From NCBI GenBank assembly GCA_900319985.1, contig ONQL01000022.1, positions 1 to 44,859 of the forward strand: a DNA stretch of 44,859 nt, in the 5' to 3' direction. Within the stretch, counting starts at the first letter, position 1. The number at the start of each line of letters is the position of its first letter. This DNA is from an uncultured Methanobrevibacter sp. Lineage in GTDB: Archaea > Methanobacteriota > Methanobacteria > Methanobacteriales > Methanobacteriaceae. The position numbers and the translations under genes were made by a program. Below, piece after piece: positions 6,917 through 15,158 of this stretch. The notes under the pieces are model-generated. The model was given only the letters and a program-made list of their open reading frames with translations, ran no database searches and was not told the origin of the DNA.

Positions 6917-8347
6917 TTAATTTTTACCTAAAATTTCTTTAATAACATATTTGTCATCATCGTCGAATAATCTGAATAAGTAGATAATTACAAAGTAAAT
7001 TATTATTCCAACTGGTAGTGCTACCCACATATTCAAGTTTAAGAAATAGAGAGAGATTCCTAATACTGTTGATCCTAAAATTATTTTTACTAAATCTGTA
7101 TAGAGTTTTTTATTAACTCTATATCCTAGTTTATATATTACATACAACTGTATACTCATAATTAATAAATCGCTTAGAACAGTTGCAGTTGCTGCACCAT
7201 TATATGAGAAATAAGGGATTAAGAAAAAGTTTAAAACCACATTAAATACGGCTGCTATTGCATATATTTTTGTTATTGTTACTTCTTTATAAGAAGCATT
7301 TAGTAACATATTACACACTCCATTTACAAATAATAATGAAATTGTCCATATTAAAATTGATAATGGGGCTGCAGCTATATTATACTCTTGTCCATAAATT
7401 AATTGTATAATGTCTGTTGAGTAAAACATTATAGCAATTGTAAGAGGAATAATAATTAGCATGAGGTATTTAATTGATTTTTCAAAGGTTATAATAAGTA
7501 GTTTTTTGTCATTTTTAAACATTTTACTCATCACAGGATAAACAACTGCTGCATAAACTGAGTAAAATAAGGTTAAAATTGAAATAAGTTTATAAGTTGC
7601 ATTATATATTCCAGTTGCATAATCTCCAACTAGTTGATTGAGCATTACAACATCGATAGAATAATAAATGGAATATAATATGGAAGTCGCTGCAAAAGGA
7701 AGAGAAATAATAATAATTTTTTTACAGAAACTTTTATCAAATTCAAATTTTGGTTTGGTGATGTTTTTGTTAAATGCATGATAAGTATAAATTAATGCTA
7801 TTAGATTTGCTGTTAGATAAGATATAGTTATTCCGAATATGCCTAAATCTGTATAAATTGAAATTAAAATGAATGCTAATAATATCAAATTCATGAGTGT
7901 ATTTCCAATTCCTTGGTATTTTCCTTCTTCAAATGCTTGGAAAGACCCATTTAATAAAACTATAAAAGATTTTATAATTCCTTCAATCATGAATAATAAT
8001 GTTATTATAATTGTAAGTTCATTTGATTTTAACAATATTAAGATGATTAATGTTAAAAACATTGTTCCTATTGAAAATAATAATTTTAGGGGTATTACGT
8101 TACCTAAATATTTAGGAGCGGAGTCATAATCAGTAGCAACATGACGAATAATGTGGGTACTAATTCCAAAATCAACTGTTATTGCCAAAATTGCAGTTAA
8201 TGAAATAGCAAAACCTAAAATACCATAATCATTAACTCCAAGGTATCTAGCTATTAATATTGTCCAAATAAAACCGCAAATGCCAGATATTATCTGTGAA
8301 ATCATTAACCAACTCAAATTTTTAAAGATTCTGTTTATTTGACTCAT
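6917..8347 (-). CDS. Polysaccharide flippase (Wzx/MATE-like oligosaccharide transporter)
   Basis: An integral membrane protein of 476 residues with about 12-14 hydrophobic helices. It starts MSQINRIFKNLSWLMISQII and continues with GFIWTILIARYLGVNDYGIL, the canonical opening of the PST/MOP flippase family. These proteins flip lipid-linked oligosaccharide units across the cytoplasmic membrane. The ATG at 8347 is preferred over a TTG at 8365. It is transcribed divergently from pseB and is the natural exporter for the glycan made by the neighbouring operon. The last residues (LFDDDDKYVIKEILGKN) are cytoplasmic and charged. Confidence 0.9.
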   Translation of the reverse strand: MSQINRIFKNLSWLMISQIISGICGFIWTILIARYLGVNDYGILGFAISLTAILAITVDFGISTHIIRHVATDYDSAPKYLGNVIPLKLLFSIGTMFLTLIILILLKSNELTIIITLLFMIEGIIKSFIVLLNGSFQAFEEGKYQGIGNTLMNLILLAFILISIYTDLGIFGITISYLTANLIALIYTYHAFNKNITKPKFEFDKSFCKKIIIISLPFAATSILYSIYYSIDVVMLNQLVGDYATGIYNATYKLISILTLFYSVYAAVVYPVMSKMFKNDKKLLIITFEKSIKYLMLIIIPLTIAIMFYSTDIIQLIYGQEYNIAAAPLSILIWTISLLFVNGVCNMLLNASYKEVTITKIYAIAAVFNVVLNFFLIPYFSYNGAATATVLSDLLIMSIQLYVIYKLGYRVNKKLYTDLVKIILGSTVLGISLYFLNLNMWVALPVGIIIYFVIIYLFRLFDDDDKYVIKEILGKN

Positions 8348-8441
8348 ATTATCATTTTTAAACAAGGTTTTTTCTTTATTAAAAAGTATTTTTTTGATTT
8401 TTTAGTATTTACTATTATTCATTAAATGTTTAGTTTTTCTA

Positions 8442-8484
8442 AAATATATATACATTAGTTAAATTAATGGCAATATATAATAAA
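8442..8484. promoter_or_regulatory. Divergent promoter region, flippase / pse operon
   Basis: Two TATA-like elements lie back to back. ATATATATAC at about 8443-8452 faces the flippase (about 95 bp to its ATG), and CAATATATAATAAAC at 8471-8485 faces pseB, about 76 bp before its ATG at 8553. The pseB ribosome site is GGGTGTT at about 8540-8546. Confidence 0.5.
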
Positions 8485-8552
8485 CATGAAAAATTAATTA
8501 TTAATAGTAATAAATTTTATTTTTATTATCCGTAATTTATTGGGTGTTATAG

Positions 8553-9545
8553 ATGTTAAATGATAAAGTAATTTTGATTACTGGTGGAACTGGTTCTTTT
8601 GGGAAAAAATTCACAAAAAGAGTTTTAGAACAGTTTAATCCTAAAAAAATTATTATTTACTCAAGAGATGAATATAAACAATATCTAATGCAAAGACAAT
8701 TTCAAAAATATAAAAAACAGATGAGATATTTTTTGGGAGATGTCAGAGATAAAGAAAGATTTGCAAGGGCATGTGATGGAGTGGATGTTATTGTTCATGC
8801 AGCTGCATTAAAACAGGTTCCTGCTGCGGAGTATAATCCATTAGAAGCCATAAAAACAAATATTGATGGTGCAAAAAACATTGTAGATGTTGCAATTGAT
8901 AAGGATGTGGAAAAAGTTGTTGCTTTATCTACTGATAAAGCAGTAGACCCGGTTAATTTGTATGGTGCTACTAAAATGGTTTCTGATAAATTATTTATTG
9001 CAGCTAATGCTTATGTTGGGGCTAAAAATACTCATTTTTCAGTAGTTAGATATGGTAATGTTAGTGGAAGTAGAGGTTCTGTAATTCCATTTTTCAAAAC
9101 ACTAATAGATGAAGGTGCAACTAAATTACCAATAACTGATATGAGGATGACTCGTTTTTGGATTACTCTTGATGAGGCAGTTAATCTTGTTATTAAAGCA
9201 ATTGGTGAAGCAAGAGGAGGAGAATTATTTATTCATAAATGTCCTTCATTTAAAGTCACTGATTTGGCTCGTGCAATGCTTCCTGACTGTGAACTTGAAG
9301 ATGTGGGTATTAGGCCAGGTGAAAAACTTCATGAAGTTATGATTACTGAAGAAGATTCAAGATCTGCTTATGAATATGATAATTATTACATAATTTATCC
9401 TTCTTTGGAATGGTGGGACAATCTATGCATTGAAGGTGGTAAAAAAGTTGAAGATAGATTCCGCTATGCATCAGATAATAATACAGAATGGTTGACTGTT
9501 GAAGAAATTCGTGAAGCTTTAAAACATATTGATATTGTATATTAG
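8553..9545 (+). CDS. pseB: UDP-N-acetylglucosamine 4,6-dehydratase (inverting), PseB type
   Basis: First enzyme of pseudaminic acid synthesis: it removes water from UDP-GlcNAc and inverts C5 to give the 4-keto-6-deoxy L-arabino-hexulose. The 330-residue extended short-chain dehydrogenase shows the NAD(P) motif GGTGSFG (11-17), VHAAALKQVP (81-90) and the catalytic STDKAVDPVNLYGATK segment (126-141) with D128, K129, Y137 and K141 as in FlaA1/PseB. RYGNVSGSRGSVIPFF completes the family signature. Length is typical. It is the first gene of a ten-gene operon with almost no spacing (5 bp to the next gene), preceded by GGGTGTT and its own TATA box. Confidence 0.93.
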   Translation: MLNDKVILITGGTGSFGKKFTKRVLEQFNPKKIIIYSRDEYKQYLMQRQFQKYKKQMRYFLGDVRDKERFARACDGVDVIVHAAALKQVPAAEYNPLEAIKTNIDGAKNIVDVAIDKDVEKVVALSTDKAVDPVNLYGATKMVSDKLFIAANAYVGAKNTHFSVVRYGNVSGSRGSVIPFFKTLIDEGATKLPITDMRMTRFWITLDEAVNLVIKAIGEARGGELFIHKCPSFKVTDLARAMLPDCELEDVGIRPGEKLHEVMITEEDSRSAYEYDNYYIIYPSLEWWDNLCIEGGKKVEDRFRYASDNNTEWLTVEEIREALKHIDIVY

Positions 9546-9550
9546 ATAAT

Positions 9551-10336
9551 ATGATTTATGCAATTATTCAAGCAAGAATGGGATCAACTAGATTGCCAGG
9601 TAAAGTAATGATGGATTTATGTGGCATTCCTGTTATTGAACATGTAGTTAATAGATTAGACCAAAGCCGTTTAATTGATAAGATTATCATTGCTACAACT
9701 TTTGATTCAAATAACCAGCCAATAATTGATTTTTGTAAAAAAAATAATGTTGGCTACTTTGTTGGCAGTGAAGAGGATGTTTTAGACAGATATTATAAAA
9801 CAGCTTTGGATAATAATGCTGAAGATGATGATATTATAATTAGGATTACTTCAGACTGTCCTTTAATTGATGCATGTGTTGTTGATAAGGTTATTGAAGA
9901 ACATATTTCTAATAATAATGATTATACTACTAATGTATTGGAATGTACTTATCCTGATGGTTTGGATTGTGAAGTATTTAATTTTTCTGTTCTTAAAAAT
10001 ACTTGGATTAATGCTAATTTAAGTTCTCAAAGAGAGCATGTTACTTTATACATTAGGGATAATCCTGATAAATTTAATTTATGCAATGTTAAAAATGATG
10101 TTGATTTATCTGATTTTAGATGGACACTAGATGAAAAAGAAGATTTTATTTTCATCAATGAAGTTTATAAAAATCTTTACACTAAGGATTCTTTTTTCAC
10201 AATGAATGATGTTGTGGATTTACTCAATAAAAAACCAGAATTATTAGAGATTAATTCTAAATTCATGAGAAATGAAGGCTTATTAAAATCATTAAAAGAA
10301 GATGTAGATTTAGGTAGTAGAAATGTTAATGAATAA
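9551..10336 (+). CDS. SpsF/PseF-type cytidylyltransferase (probable CMP-pseudaminic acid synthetase)
   Basis: A 261-residue nucleotidyltransferase. The N-terminus AIIQARMGSTRLPGKVMMDL (residues 4-23) is the CTP-binding signature of the SpsF/acylneuraminate cytidylyltransferase family, and RITSDCPLIDACVVD (about 98-112) holds the metal-binding aspartates. In the context of pseB, pseC, pseG, pseH and pseI it is the only good candidate for activating pseudaminic acid with CTP (the PseF step). Bacterial sps operons use the same SpsF type beside NeuB-like synthases. The last 30 residues overlap the next gene by 14 bp. Substrate is inferred from neighbours, not from sequence alone. Confidence 0.8.
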   Translation: MIYAIIQARMGSTRLPGKVMMDLCGIPVIEHVVNRLDQSRLIDKIIIATTFDSNNQPIIDFCKKNNVGYFVGSEEDVLDRYYKTALDNNAEDDDIIIRITSDCPLIDACVVDKVIEEHISNNNDYTTNVLECTYPDGLDCEVFNFSVLKNTWINANLSSQREHVTLYIRDNPDKFNLCNVKNDVDLSDFRWTLDEKEDFIFINEVYKNLYTKDSFFTMNDVVDLLNKKPELLEINSKFMRNEGLLKSLKEDVDLGSRNVNE

Positions 10337-11252
10337 CTTTAAAAAGTCTAATTATGAAATTTCTAAATTTGGTTTGGGTACTGTTCAATTCGGTTTAGAT
10401 TATGGTTTTACTAAACGTAAATCTCAAGAAGAAGTAAATTCTATTCTCCAAACAGCTGTTGATAATAAGATTACTTTAATTGATACTGCTCGTGAATATG
10501 GAGATAGTGAGGATAAAATTGGGAATTTCATGAAAAACTATAAGAATAATTTTGTTGTTGCTACTAAATTACGTTTAATTGATGATTTAAGTAATCTGAA
10601 TTACATTAGTCTAAAAAAGAATATTTATAACTCTGTAGAAGAATCTTTAGGAAAACTTCAATTAAATAAGATTCCCATTTTACAATTGCACCAAACAATT
10701 GATGAATTATATAAAAATGATGATTTTTGGACTGTAATTAATCAATTAAAGGAGGATAAATTGATTGGTTTATTTGGAGTTTCGGTATATGAACTGCCTG
10801 AAACAAAATTCATTACTCGATATCATAGTGATTCTGTTGATTTCTTCCAAATCCCTTATAATATATTTGACAGACGTTTTGATGATGTCCAAAAAGAATT
10901 GGATGAAAACTCAATTGGATTAGTTAGCAGATCCACTTTCTTAAAGGGGATAATTCCGTGCAGTATTGATGAAACTCCAGAATGTTTAAATGATATTAAA
11001 CCATTTAAAGTAAAATTACAAGATTTAGCAGATGAATTCGAATGCAGTATTGCCGATTTGGCTAGTGTTTTTGTTTATTATAATGATTATATTAATTCAA
11101 CAATTTTGGGTGTTAATTCTCCGGAAGAATTGGAAAATAATATTAAAAGCGTTGATAAATTCGATGAAACTCTTTTAAATGAAATTGATTTTGATGATTT
11201 AAGAATAAATGATGATTATTTAATCGATCCTAGAAAATGGGATAATTTTTAA
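10323..11252 (+). CDS. Aldo/keto reductase
   Basis: An NAD(P)H-dependent oxidoreductase of 309 residues with a TIM-barrel fold. The family tetrad is visible: D54 and Y59 in TLIDTAREYGDSE, K82 in VVATKLRL and H123 in ILQLHQT. SFGLGTVQFGLDYG-type opening (residues 15-28) is usual for the sugar-cluster subgroup. It starts inside the end of the cytidylyltransferase gene, either at ATG 10323 or at ATG 10329; the upstream GGTAG is a weak ribosome site, suggesting coupled translation. It sits between the cytidylyltransferase and a HemL-like aminotransferase, neither of which is part of the core pathway, so the pair probably makes a variant sugar or side group. Substrate unknown. Confidence 0.85.
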   Translation: MLMNNFKKSNYEISKFGLGTVQFGLDYGFTKRKSQEEVNSILQTAVDNKITLIDTAREYGDSEDKIGNFMKNYKNNFVVATKLRLIDDLSNLNYISLKKNIYNSVEESLGKLQLNKIPILQLHQTIDELYKNDDFWTVINQLKEDKLIGLFGVSVYELPETKFITRYHSDSVDFFQIPYNIFDRRFDDVQKELDENSIGLVSRSTFLKGIIPCSIDETPECLNDIKPFKVKLQDLADEFECSIADLASVFVYYNDYINSTILGVNSPEELENNIKSVDKFDETLLNEIDFDDLRINDDYLIDPRKWDNF

Positions 11253-11264
11253 TTTGGTGATAGT

Positions 11265-12569
11265 ATGTCTAAATATGAAAAAAGCAACGAACTATTAAAA
11301 AGAGCAGTTGAAGTAACTCCTTTGGGTGCTCAAACTTACAGTAAATCTTATAGATATTACTGCCAAGGTGATTCACCAGCTTTCATTGATAGGGGTGAAG
11401 GATGTTATTTATATGATGTGGATGGAAACAAATTTATTGATTTTGTTTGTGCATTAGGCCCAATCACAATTGGATACAATGTTAAAGAGATAAATGATGC
11501 TGTTAAAGCACAATTAGATAAAGGTATTTCATTTTCCCTTCAGGCTGAAGTGGAGGTTGATTTGGCTGAAAAAATCATTGAGATTATTCCATGTGCTGAG
11601 ATGGTAAGGTTCGTTAAAAATGGTGGGGATGCAACAACTGCGGCTATTAGATTAGCTAGAGCATATACTGGAAGAGATTTAGTTGCATTATCTGGATATC
11701 ATGGAATGCATGATTGGTCTATTGGTTCAACAGAAAATAACAAAGGAATTCCTAAGGATATTTCTAATCTAACCAAAACATTTGAATATAATAATATAAA
11801 ATCTTTAGAAGAATTGTTTAATCAATATCCTAATGAAATTGGAGCAGTTATTCTGGAACCTATTCAGGCTAATGGTCCAAAAGATGATTTTTTACAAAAT
11901 GTCAAGGAGTTAACTCATGAAAATGGGGCTGTTTTGATATTTGATGAAGTGGTGTCTGGTTTTAGATATGCTTTAGGAGGAGCCTCAGAGCTATATGATG
12001 TTGTCCCGGATATGGCCGCTTTTGGAAAAGGTATGGGTAATGGACTTCCAATTTCCGCAGTTGCTGGTAAAAAAGAAATTATGAAACAAATTGAAGAAGG
12101 TATTTTTGTTTCAACAACGTTTGGTGGAGAAGCGTTATCCATGGCAGGATCCCTTGCTGCTTTAGATATACTGGAAAAACCTGGGACTTATGAGTACATT
12201 TGGAATTTGGGAACAATTTTAAAAGAAGGCCTTGAAAATTTAATTGATGAATATGAACTAAATGATGTAGTTTTAGTAAGTGGGCTTTCACCTCATTGTG
12301 GTGTTGAATTTGAAGATGTTGGGGGCCTTGATTATTTAGATATTAATTCTATTTATTCACAAGCTATGATTCACAATGGAATAATCACTGTTGGCATAAA
12401 CAATATTAATTTATCACATACTGAAGATGAAATTAATGCTTATTTGGTGGCTGCTGAAGAAGCTATGGTGAATATCAAAAAAGCAATTGAACAAGACTCT
12501 ACTGAGGGCATTTTGGTTGGTAAAAAAGTAGATCCTGTTTTTAAACGTAATATTGTTGAAGAAGATTAA
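11265..12569 (+). CDS. Class-III PLP aminotransferase, glutamate-1-semialdehyde aminomutase-like
   Basis: A 434-residue PLP enzyme resembling HemL. The cofactor lysine is K255 in MAAFGKGMGNGLP, preceded by LIFDEVVSGFRYALGG with the PLP-ring aspartate. FVKNGGDATTAAIRLARAYT (about 114-133) replaces the FVNSGTEA motif of true HemL. Changes in this substrate loop and the location inside a pseudaminic acid operon argue against a role in tetrapyrrole synthesis. Similar HemL-like genes occur beside aldo/keto reductases in bacterial flagellin and LPS glycosylation clusters. It probably aminates a sugar or a side-chain precursor. A clear GGTG ribosome site lies 5 bases before the ATG. Confidence 0.85.
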   Translation: MSKYEKSNELLKRAVEVTPLGAQTYSKSYRYYCQGDSPAFIDRGEGCYLYDVDGNKFIDFVCALGPITIGYNVKEINDAVKAQLDKGISFSLQAEVEVDLAEKIIEIIPCAEMVRFVKNGGDATTAAIRLARAYTGRDLVALSGYHGMHDWSIGSTENNKGIPKDISNLTKTFEYNNIKSLEELFNQYPNEIGAVILEPIQANGPKDDFLQNVKELTHENGAVLIFDEVVSGFRYALGGASELYDVVPDMAAFGKGMGNGLPISAVAGKKEIMKQIEEGIFVSTTFGGEALSMAGSLAALDILEKPGTYEYIWNLGTILKEGLENLIDEYELNDVVLVSGLSPHCGVEFEDVGGLDYLDINSIYSQAMIHNGIITVGINNINLSHTEDEINAYLVAAEEAMVNIKKAIEQDSTEGILVGKKVDPVFKRNIVEED

Positions 12570-12570
12570 T

Positions 12571-12584
12571 GGGGTGTTACTATT
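12571..12584 (+). promoter_or_regulatory. Ribosome site and ATT start codon of pseC
   Basis: GGGGTG (12571-12576), then TTACT, then ATT TCT AAA. The spacing equals that of the upstream gene (GGTG, five bases, ATG TCT AAA at 11265), so ATT occupies the exact place of an ATG. The ATG at 12569, which overlaps the previous stop (TAATG), opens only a 6-codon frame. No ATG, GTG or TTG is in frame until TTG at 12858. Confidence 0.75.
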
Positions 12585-13727
12585 TCTAAATTTTTACCAT
12601 ATGGAAAACAAACAATAGATGACGACGATATTGAAGAAGTTGTAAAAACTCTTAAATCTCCATTAATTACACAAGGACCTAAAATAGAAGAATTTGAAAA
12701 GGATATTGCAAAATACTGTGGTGTAAAGTATGCTGTAGCATTTAATTCTGGAACTTCAGCTTTACATGGTGCCTATTTTGCATTAGGCATTGGAAAGGGA
12801 GATGAAGTACTTACAACACCAAATACATTTGTTGCAACATCTAATGCTGCTTTATATTTGGGTGCGGATGTCAATTTTGCTGATGTTGAAATTAAAACTG
12901 GTAATTTGGATGCATCTAAACTTGAAATTAGTGACAGAACTAAATTGATTTCTCCAGTTCATTATTCTGGTCAACCTGCAGATTTAAAAGAATTTTCAGA
13001 AATTGCTGAAGAAAATGATTTAAAATTATTTGAAGACGGTGCACATGCACTTGGTGCAACATATGAGAATAAAAGAATTGGGTCTCTGAAATATTCTGAA
13101 ATGGCAATGTTTAGTTTTCATCCAGTAAAACACATTACCACGGGAGAAGGAGGAATAATTGTCACAAATGATGTTGAATACTATGAAAAATTACAATTGT
13201 TTAGATCTCATGGTATAACTAAAAATAATCTGGTCAATGAATCTCCTGGTGATTGGTATTATGAAATGCAGGAATTAGGTTTTAATTATCGTATAACTGA
13301 CATTCAATGTGCATTAGGTATTTCACAACTTAAAAAACTTGATACATTTGTAAAATCAAGAAAGAGAATAGCCAAAAGATATGATGAAATATTTGAAGAT
13401 AATCCGTATTTTGATGTAACTTTGGAAAAAGAAAATAGGGAATCTGCTTATCATTTATATCCAATTCTTTTAAAAGATAAATTCACTAATCATAAAAGAG
13501 AAATTTTCGCAAAATTGCGACAAGAGGGTTTGGGTGTTCAAATACATTATATTCCAGTTTATAAACAGCCTTATTATCAAAAATTGGGATTTAAAAACGA
13601 TTTATGTCCGGTCTGTGAAGAATTTTACAAAAGGGAAATTAGCATCCCCATGTATCCGACTTTGGGCGATGAAGATATTGAATTTGTTAAAGATAAATTA
13701 TTTAAAGTAATTTCTGAATTTGATTAG
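12582..13727 (+). CDS. pseC: UDP-4-keto-sugar aminotransferase PseC (starts at ATT)
   Basis: Second step of pseudaminic acid synthesis: glutamate-dependent amination at C4 of the PseB product. Read from ATT 12582 it is 381 residues, the normal family size. It begins (M)SKFLPYGKQTIDDDDIEEVV and contains AFNSGTSALHGAYFALG (53-69) for cofactor phosphate, EDGAHALGA (151-159) with the ring-binding aspartate, and the Schiff-base lysine K183 in FSFHPVKHITTGEGG. The first in-frame conventional start is TTG 12858 (residue 93), which would delete part of the PLP-binding domain. So either ATT initiates, or a point change ATG to ATT has weakened the gene. It directly follows the HemL-like gene and ends one base before the pseG start. 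Confidence 0.88.
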   Translation: MSKFLPYGKQTIDDDDIEEVVKTLKSPLITQGPKIEEFEKDIAKYCGVKYAVAFNSGTSALHGAYFALGIGKGDEVLTTPNTFVATSNAALYLGADVNFADVEIKTGNLDASKLEISDRTKLISPVHYSGQPADLKEFSEIAEENDLKLFEDGAHALGATYENKRIGSLKYSEMAMFSFHPVKHITTGEGGIIVTNDVEYYEKLQLFRSHGITKNNLVNESPGDWYYEMQELGFNYRITDIQCALGISQLKKLDTFVKSRKRIAKRYDEIFEDNPYFDVTLEKENRESAYHLYPILLKDKFTNHKREIFAKLRQEGLGVQIHYIPVYKQPYYQKLGFKNDLCPVCEEFYKREISIPMYPTLGDEDIEFVKDKLFKVISEFD

Positions 13728-13728
13728 T

Positions 13729-15153
13729 ATGAATGTTATTATTTTAACTGAAGGCGGAAAAGATTATGGTTATGGTCATGTAGCTAGATGCAGTTCTATT
13801 TTTCAAGCTTTTGTGTATTATAATATTTTTCCCGATTTCATTGTAAATGGTGATGAATCAATAAAATCAATTCTGCCAGAAATTAATGTAAGAAATTTCA
13901 ATTGGTTAAATGATTTATCAGTAATTTCCAAAGCGGACATAGTTGTTATTGATTCTTACTTGGCTGATTTAGATGTTTATAATAAAATTTCCAGTAAAGT
14001 TCCTTTAGTTGTTTATGTTGATGATAATAATCGTCTAAATTATCCGGAGGGCATTGTAGTTAATGGGACATTAGATACTTCAAGTATGGGTTATGTTCAA
14101 AGAGAAAATATAAAATACTTGGTTGGAAATGATTTTATTCCATTAAGAAAGGATTTTTGGAATATTCCTAAGTTAAAAATTAATGAATCTATTGAAAGTA
14201 TTTTAATTACAATGGGGGGAAATGATTTAAGAAATTTAACTCCTGAATTATTAAAATTATTGAATGATAATTGTCCTGAGGTCAATAAAAAGATTATAAT
14301 AGCAGATAGTTTTGAAAATACTTCAAAAATTGAATCATTAAAAGATAACTCTGTTGAGTTAATCTACTCTCCTGATTCTAATCAAATTATTAATACGATG
14401 ACTTCTGTTGATTTAGCCATTTCTGCTAGTGGTCAAACATTATATGAGCTTGCATGCATTGGTGTTCCAACAATTGCTATTGGAATAATAGATAATCAGA
14501 AAAATAATATTAAAAATTGGATTAATCACGGATTTATTGAATATGTGGGATGTTGGAATGATAATAACCTTTTAAATAATGTTTTAGATAAAATAAATTA
14601 TTTGCAGGATATTAACATTCGTTATGATAAAAGATTGTTAGGCATTAATGCTGTAAATGGAAAAGGTTCTTTAAATATAGTTAAGAATATTCTTAATGAG
14701 TTTTATAAAAATAATTCTATATTTAGGCCAATTCAAAAAGGTGATTGCTTAAATATATTTGAAATTGCTAATGATGATGAAGTGCGCAAATATTCATTTA
14801 ATTCAGATAAAATTCCCTTAGAAGATCATAAAAGGTGGTTTAATAACATTTTAAATGATGAATCTGTAAAATTTTATGTTTTAGAATATTGTTCAGATTT
14901 AATTGGTCAATTAAGATTGGATTTTGATGAAAAATATCCTATCATTAGTATTAGTTTAAATAAGAAATACCGGGGAATTGGATTATCAAAAGTATTGTTA
15001 GCTAAAGGTTTAGAATTAGTGGATGGTAAAGTTATTGCTTATATTAAAAAAGAAAATTTGCGTTCAATTTCATTTTTTAAATCAATGGGTTTTAAAAAAG
15101 AAGATGAGGTCATAATTAAAAATTGTGATGCATTGAAATTTATTAGGGAGTAA
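13729..15153 (+). CDS. pseG: PseG-PseH fusion: UDP-sugar hydrolase plus N-acetyltransferase
   Basis: A bifunctional protein of 474 residues. Residues 1 to about 325 form the GT-B-like hydrolase PseG, which cleaves UDP from UDP-2,4-diacetamido-2,4,6-trideoxy-L-altrose. TEGGKDYGYGHVARC places the catalytic histidine at H17, ITMGGNDLRNLTP follows, and SASGQTLYELACIGVP binds the nucleotide. Residues about 327-474 form a GNAT domain (FRPIQKGDCLNIFEIANDDE start, acetyl-CoA loop NKKYRGIGLSKVLL) that corresponds to PseH, the 4-N-acetyltransferase acting one step earlier. The fusion supplies the otherwise missing PseH step and would channel between the two reactions. ATG 13729 is taken rather than TTG 13720, which lies inside pseC. 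Confidence 0.9.
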   Translation: MNVIILTEGGKDYGYGHVARCSSIFQAFVYYNIFPDFIVNGDESIKSILPEINVRNFNWLNDLSVISKADIVVIDSYLADLDVYNKISSKVPLVVYVDDNNRLNYPEGIVVNGTLDTSSMGYVQRENIKYLVGNDFIPLRKDFWNIPKLKINESIESILITMGGNDLRNLTPELLKLLNDNCPEVNKKIIIADSFENTSKIESLKDNSVELIYSPDSNQIINTMTSVDLAISASGQTLYELACIGVPTIAIGIIDNQKNNIKNWINHGFIEYVGCWNDNNLLNNVLDKINYLQDINIRYDKRLLGINAVNGKGSLNIVKNILNEFYKNNSIFRPIQKGDCLNIFEIANDDEVRKYSFNSDKIPLEDHKRWFNNILNDESVKFYVLEYCSDLIGQLRLDFDEKYPIISISLNKKYRGIGLSKVLLAKGLELVDGKVIAYIKKENLRSISFFKSMGFKKEDEVIIKNCDALKFIRE

Positions 15154-15158
15154 TTATC

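Noticed and set aside
11265..12569. Annotation of the class-III aminotransferase as hemL
   Set aside because: Context in a glycan operon and an altered substrate loop favour another substrate; the symbol was withheld.
13720..13728. TTG 13720 as the start of the PseG-PseH gene
   Set aside because: It lies within the last codons of pseC; ATG 13729 gives the usual PseG N-terminus.
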